Assembly (NCBI GenBank): GCA_964645775.1
Contig: CAZYBU010000055.1
Coordinates: forward strand, 1-16,897
Direction of reading: 5' to 3'
DNA: 16,897 bases
Origin: CAZYBU01 sp964645775
GTDB taxonomy: Bacteria > Spirochaetota > UBA4802 > UBA5550
Shown: positions 14,933 through 16,897 of the stretch, in pieces
How the letters are laid out: every line of letters begins with the position of its first letter
Numbering within the stretch: the first letter of the stretch is position 1
The notes under the pieces: generated by a model
Seen by the model: only the letters and a program-made list of their open reading frames with translations
Database searches by the model: none
Told to the model about the DNA's origin: nothing
Translations under genes and position numbers: made by a program

Positions 14933-14986
14933 TGTAAATAACCTGTTTTTCAACCAGTTTAAGCCAATAGTATGGATAGTTATCCA
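14910..14986 (+). repeat. 77-bp paired-hairpin element, copy B
   Basis: Its left end is CCCGATAACAATCGGT (hairpin stem CCGAT/ATCGG), the centre has ACCTGTTTTTCA, and the right end is TGGATAGTTATCCA (stem TGGAT/ATCCA). Both ends and the centre match copy C. A degraded 12-mer variant, GGCTCTGCCCC, follows at 15008-15018. Confidence 0.8.
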
Positions 14987-15045
14987 TCCATTTTGTCACA
15001 CAAACAGGCTCTGCCCCCTCTTGAACTCAAAATATAATCTTTGAC

Positions 15046-15091
15046 TTGACATATTTATTATATTTACGTATATTTTATACGTAAAAAGAGG
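15046..15091 (+). promoter_or_regulatory. Strong promoter with overlapping 10-bp palindromic operator of PIN module 2
   Basis: TTGACA (15046-15051), a 17-bp spacer and TATATT (15069-15074) make a near-consensus promoter. A perfect palindrome TTTACGTATA/TATACGTAAA (15063-15072/15076-15085, 3-bp centre) covers the -10 and start region. The RBS GAGG (15088-15091) is 6 nt before the ATG. This is the textbook position for antitoxin autorepression. Confidence 0.75.
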
Positions 15092-15097
15092 TCTTTT

Positions 15098-15328
15098 ATG
15101 AAACATGCCACGGTGGGTGACATACAAAAAAACTTTTCAGCAGTGCTTAAGGATTTACAATCCGGAGAAGAAATCCTTGTGGTAAAACGGGGAAAGCCTG
15201 TAGCCAAACTTACCGGCCTGGGGCCCAGCGAGGACATCCAGTGGCCAGACTTTGTTGCCGAAGCAGTAGAGCCCTATGGCACAAGCCTCTCACAGACGGT
15301 AATTGATGAGCGAGAAGACCGCTTCTAA
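15098..15328 (+). CDS. Phd/YefM-family antitoxin, module 2
   Basis: This 76-residue protein has the Phd N-terminal DNA-binding pattern (MKHATVGDIQKNFSAVLKDLQSGEEILVVKRGKPVAKL), followed by an acidic C-terminal tail (about 50-76) likely to thread along the PIN toxin. Its TAA overlaps the toxin ATG by one base (TAATG), giving tight coupling. It sits directly behind a strong promoter with a palindromic operator it probably binds. Confidence 0.9.
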   Translation: MKHATVGDIQKNFSAVLKDLQSGEEILVVKRGKPVAKLTGLGPSEDIQWPDFVAEAVEPYGTSLSQTVIDEREDRF

Positions 15329-15768
15329 TGGTCTATGTTGATACCAGCATCCTGGTTAAACTGTATTTCAGGGAAACATTTTCCCTTCAGGCAGCCAGGT
15401 GGGTTACACAAAATAATCAATCCCTGCCACTTACAGCATTTCATGAGCTGGAGTTTATCAATGCACTCCAGCAAAAGCAGTTCAGGGAAGAACTTTCCAG
15501 TGAGATAGTCCAGGATGTGCTGGAACGCTTCAAAGGACATGAGGGAAAAGGAATTTATTACCGTCCTGCACTGGATTGGTCCCAGGTCATGACACGGTCA
15601 CAGGAGCTTTCGAACATGTACACCGCTGCAACCGGTAGCAGATCACTGGATATTATTCATGTCGCATCGGCACTTACGCTGAACTGCACTTCTTTTTTTT
15701 CCTATGATACCAGGCAGGGGGATTTGGCCGAAAAAGCAGGACTTGATATTATCAGAATTGACGAATGA
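15328..15768 (+). CDS. vapC: PIN-domain RNase toxin (VapC family), module 2
   Basis: This is a 146-residue PIN protein with a complete acidic site: MVYVDTSILVK (D5), AFHELEF (E40), SRSLDIIHVAS (D108) and FFSYDTRQ (D127). It differs from module 1 and module 3 toxins throughout, so the three PIN genes are not recent duplicates. Translation is coupled to the antitoxin through TAATG. The gene ends 5 bp before the next repeat copy. Confidence 0.92.
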   Translation: MVYVDTSILVKLYFRETFSLQAARWVTQNNQSLPLTAFHELEFINALQQKQFREELSSEIVQDVLERFKGHEGKGIYYRPALDWSQVMTRSQELSNMYTAATGSRSLDIIHVASALTLNCTSFFSYDTRQGDLAEKAGLDIIRIDE

Positions 15769-15773
15769 TTGAG

Positions 15774-15828
15774 GGCTCTGACCCCAGCCCCCTTGCTCGA
15801 GCCCCCTAACCCCCAAAGGGGGAATTCT
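15774..15828 (+). repeat. 55-bp direct repeat, left copy
   Basis: It begins with GGCTCTGACCCC (15774-15785), then a C-rich block, CCCCCTAACCCCCAAAGGGGG, and GAATTCT. It is identical to 16843-16897, 1069 bp away. The CCCCC-AAA-GGGGG core can fold back on itself. Confidence 0.88.
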
Positions 15829-15858
15829 CTCATATATGTCATTCCGGCCCTTGTGCCT

Positions 15859-15984
15859 GTCATTTCGAAGGAGCGCAGGCACTTACTGTCATTTCGAAGG
15901 AGCATGAGCGACTGAGAAATCTATTATTGGCGAGTAAGATTTCTCGCTTTGCTCGAAATGACGGGGGTGTTCGCTCGAAATGAC
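15859..15984. repeat. GTCATTTCGA-type inverted repeat cluster
   Basis: GTCATTTCGAAGGAGC occurs at 15859-15874 and 15888-15903. The reverse-oriented GCTCGAAATGAC occurs at 15951-15962 and 15973-15984. Between them GAGAAATCT (15914-15922) pairs with AGATTTCTC (15937-15945). The whole is an imperfect long palindrome of the type scattered between genes in many genomes. The 338-bp gap between modules 2 and 3 holds only this and the neighbouring repeats. Confidence 0.75.
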
Positions 15985-15995
15985 AGCGCTTTTTA

Positions 15996-16071
15996 CCCGA
16001 TAACTATCGGTAAAAAACCTGCTGCAGCCTGTTTTTCAGCTGATTTGTGCCGGAAAATGGATAGTTATCCA
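15996..16071 (+). repeat. 76-bp paired-hairpin element, copy C
   Basis: Its left end is CCCGATAACTATCGGT (perfect stem CCGAT/ATCGG, loop AACT). The right end is TGGATAGTTATCCA (perfect stem, loop AGTT). The two loops are complementary, and GATAACTATC is the exact reverse complement of GATAGTTATC, so the ends can pair either locally or with each other. The centre GCCTGTTTTTCA matches copy B. Confidence 0.8.
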
Positions 16072-16106
16072 TCTACGGGTTTACTCCCATAGCTACATTC
16101 TGAGGA

Positions 16107-16496
16107 TTATTTAATCAATTCAATAGGCCCAGGGTACTGGGCCACTGCTTTATCAGAAGTTAAAAGGGTTATCTCTTCACAAATTGCCTGTGCAATAATT
16201 ATCCTGTCAAAAGGGTCTTTATGAATACCTGGCAATGCCAGCGTGTGAAGAGCATGGGTACCGGTAATGGCCAGTTCGTCATAATCATGGTTGAACAGTT
16301 CAGAACGAAAATTATAGGGGTCAATGTTAAAATCATCCCGGCCAAGACTTGATTTAATGGTGATTTCCCATATACTTGCAGAGCTGAACAGCAGGGTATT
16401 TTCACGATTATTGATCAGCTCAAGCGAGTGACCACTGAGCCTTTCAGGAGCCCCCGCTGCCCAGAGAAGAACATGTGTATCCAGCAGGTACTTCAT
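16107..16496 (-). CDS. vapC: PIN-domain RNase toxin (VapC family), module 3
   Basis: This 129-residue PIN protein belongs to the subgroup with the LLDTHVLLWA start and HKDPFDRIIIAQA motif (Sll0205-like). Acidic residues are D6, E44 (SIWEITIK), D97 and D115 (LLTSDKAV). All are present, so it is probably an active RNase. Its ATG overlaps the antitoxin stop by 4 bp (ATGA). It lies between element C and the 3' copy of the 55-bp repeat, on the minus strand. Confidence 0.92.
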   Translation of the reverse strand: MKYLLDTHVLLWAAGAPERLSGHSLELINNRENTLLFSSASIWEITIKSSLGRDDFNIDPYNFRSELFNHDYDELAITGTHALHTLALPGIHKDPFDRIIIAQAICEEITLLTSDKAVAQYPGPIELIK

Positions 16497-16738
16497 TCGC
16501 TTATACCAAAGAGTTTTTCAATGGTATCACTGCCCATGGTCTCAAAATCATCAGGGACTGACAACGCGCCTTTCATAAAACCAGTCCTGGAAACAGTTTT
16601 ATCAGACCTGGCATCAACAGGAATTACTTTTACCATCGGTTTCCCCGCCTTGGCAATAATAAACGGCTCTCCTTTGACAGCTTTTTCTATAAGCTTTGAA
16701 AGATGGGTTTTAGCATCATGTATGTTTACAGTTTTCAT
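16493..16738 (-). CDS. Phd/YefM-family antitoxin, module 3
   Basis: This 81-residue antitoxin has MKTVNIHDAKTHLSKLIEKAVKGEPFIIAKAGKPMVKVIPV as its Phd-type DNA-binding half, followed by a C-terminal toxin-binding tail (FMKGALSVPDDFETMGSDTIEKLF), usual for partners of Sll0205-like PIN toxins. Two adjacent ATGs exist (16741 and 16738). I prefer 16738 because GAGG then lies 6 nt upstream. The two genes are coupled by ATGA. Confidence 0.9.
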   Translation of the reverse strand: MKTVNIHDAKTHLSKLIEKAVKGEPFIIAKAGKPMVKVIPVDARSDKTVSRTGFMKGALSVPDDFETMGSDTIEKLFGISE

Positions 16739-16749
16739 CATAAACCTCG

Positions 16750-16791
16750 ACTTAGTTTATATAACTTAGTTTAACTTCATGAAAAGGTCAA
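16750..16791 (-). promoter_or_regulatory. Promoter and direct-repeat operator of PIN module 3
   Basis: On the minus strand TTGACC (16791-16786) is followed after 17 bp by TAAGTT (16768-16763). ACTTAGTTTA occurs as a direct repeat at 16750-16759 and 16764-16773 (+ strand), overlapping the -10 and start region. This is a likely antitoxin-binding site, arranged differently from the palindromes of modules 1 and 2. Confidence 0.5.
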
Positions 16792-16842
16792 GTTATTATT
16801 TGCCACTACCCTCAAGAATAACACACTTCCTTTGATGCCAAA

Positions 16843-16897
16843 GGCTCTGACCCCAGCCCCCTTGCTCGAGCCCCCTAACCCCCAAAGGGGGAATTCT
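16843..16897 (+). repeat. 55-bp direct repeat, right copy, reaching the window edge
   Basis: It is identical to 15774-15828 and includes the sixth exact GGCTCTGACCCC (16843-16854). The match runs to the last base of the window, so the full repeat may be longer and the array may continue. Confidence 0.88.

Noticed and set aside
13164..16071. Integron attC sites
   Set aside because: The elements have suitable length and conserved ends, but the boxes read GATAAC and GTTATCC, not RYYYAAC and GTTRRRY. Each end is itself a palindrome, and no integron integrase is in the window. Kept only as an analogy.
13969..16897. CRISPR array
   Set aside because: The repeats are separated by whole genes and irregular distances. 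There are no uniform spacers and no cas genes.

Overview
This is a bacterial chromosomal window from a diderm organism. Two proteins carry lipoprotein signal peptides, and there are multi-domain sensor proteins, a complete 2-aminoethylphosphonate (AEP) catabolic operon, and a repeat-rich tail packed with toxin-antitoxin (TA) genes. A free-living spirochaete or a similarly signalling-rich lineage would fit, because of the jelly-roll/7TM/SpoIIE phosphatase, the tandem-receiver STAS protein and the relaxed lipobox. No 16S or other phylogenetic marker is present, so the assignment is weak. The genes up to about 13.1 kb look GC-rich and uniform in codon use. The last 3.7 kb is visibly more AT-rich between and within genes.

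Layout. (1) 1-366: non-coding, with hairpins and a 30-bp tandem repeat. (2) 367-3733: a signalling pair made of a two-receiver + STAS-like protein and a lipoprotein with an extracytoplasmic jelly roll, 7TM region and PP2C/SpoIIE-type phosphatase. This looks like a compact partner-switching system. (3) 3650-5510: a small putative membrane protein, a HEPN-MNT pair, and a convergent PrpC/Stp-like PP2C Ser/Thr phosphatase. (4) 5511-5876: a long divergent intergenic region with palindromes. (5) 5877-11686: a five-gene AEP operon. The binding lipoprotein, ATPase and fused double permease import AEP, PhnW transaminates it to phosphonoacetaldehyde, and PhnX hydrolyses that to acetaldehyde plus phosphate. 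The genes are overlapping or tightly spaced. (6) 11873-13144: a membrane-bound LuxR-type regulator (multi-TM, PAS-like, GerE HTH) in the same orientation, possibly linked to the operon.

(7) 13145-16897: the most unusual part. Four different TA modules (MntA-HepT and three Phd/PIN pairs, on strands +, -, +, -) are separated by repeats that all point the same way. Each module has a 76-77 bp paired-hairpin element to its left (three complete, one left half). Each has the 12-mer GGCTCTGACCCC to its right (six exact copies, none seen elsewhere in the window). One PIN module lies between identical 52-bp direct repeats and another between identical 55-bp direct repeats. The second 55-bp copy ends exactly at the window edge, so the array probably continues. 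The arrangement resembles a cassette array, but the element ends do not fit the integron attC consensus and no recombinase is in the window.
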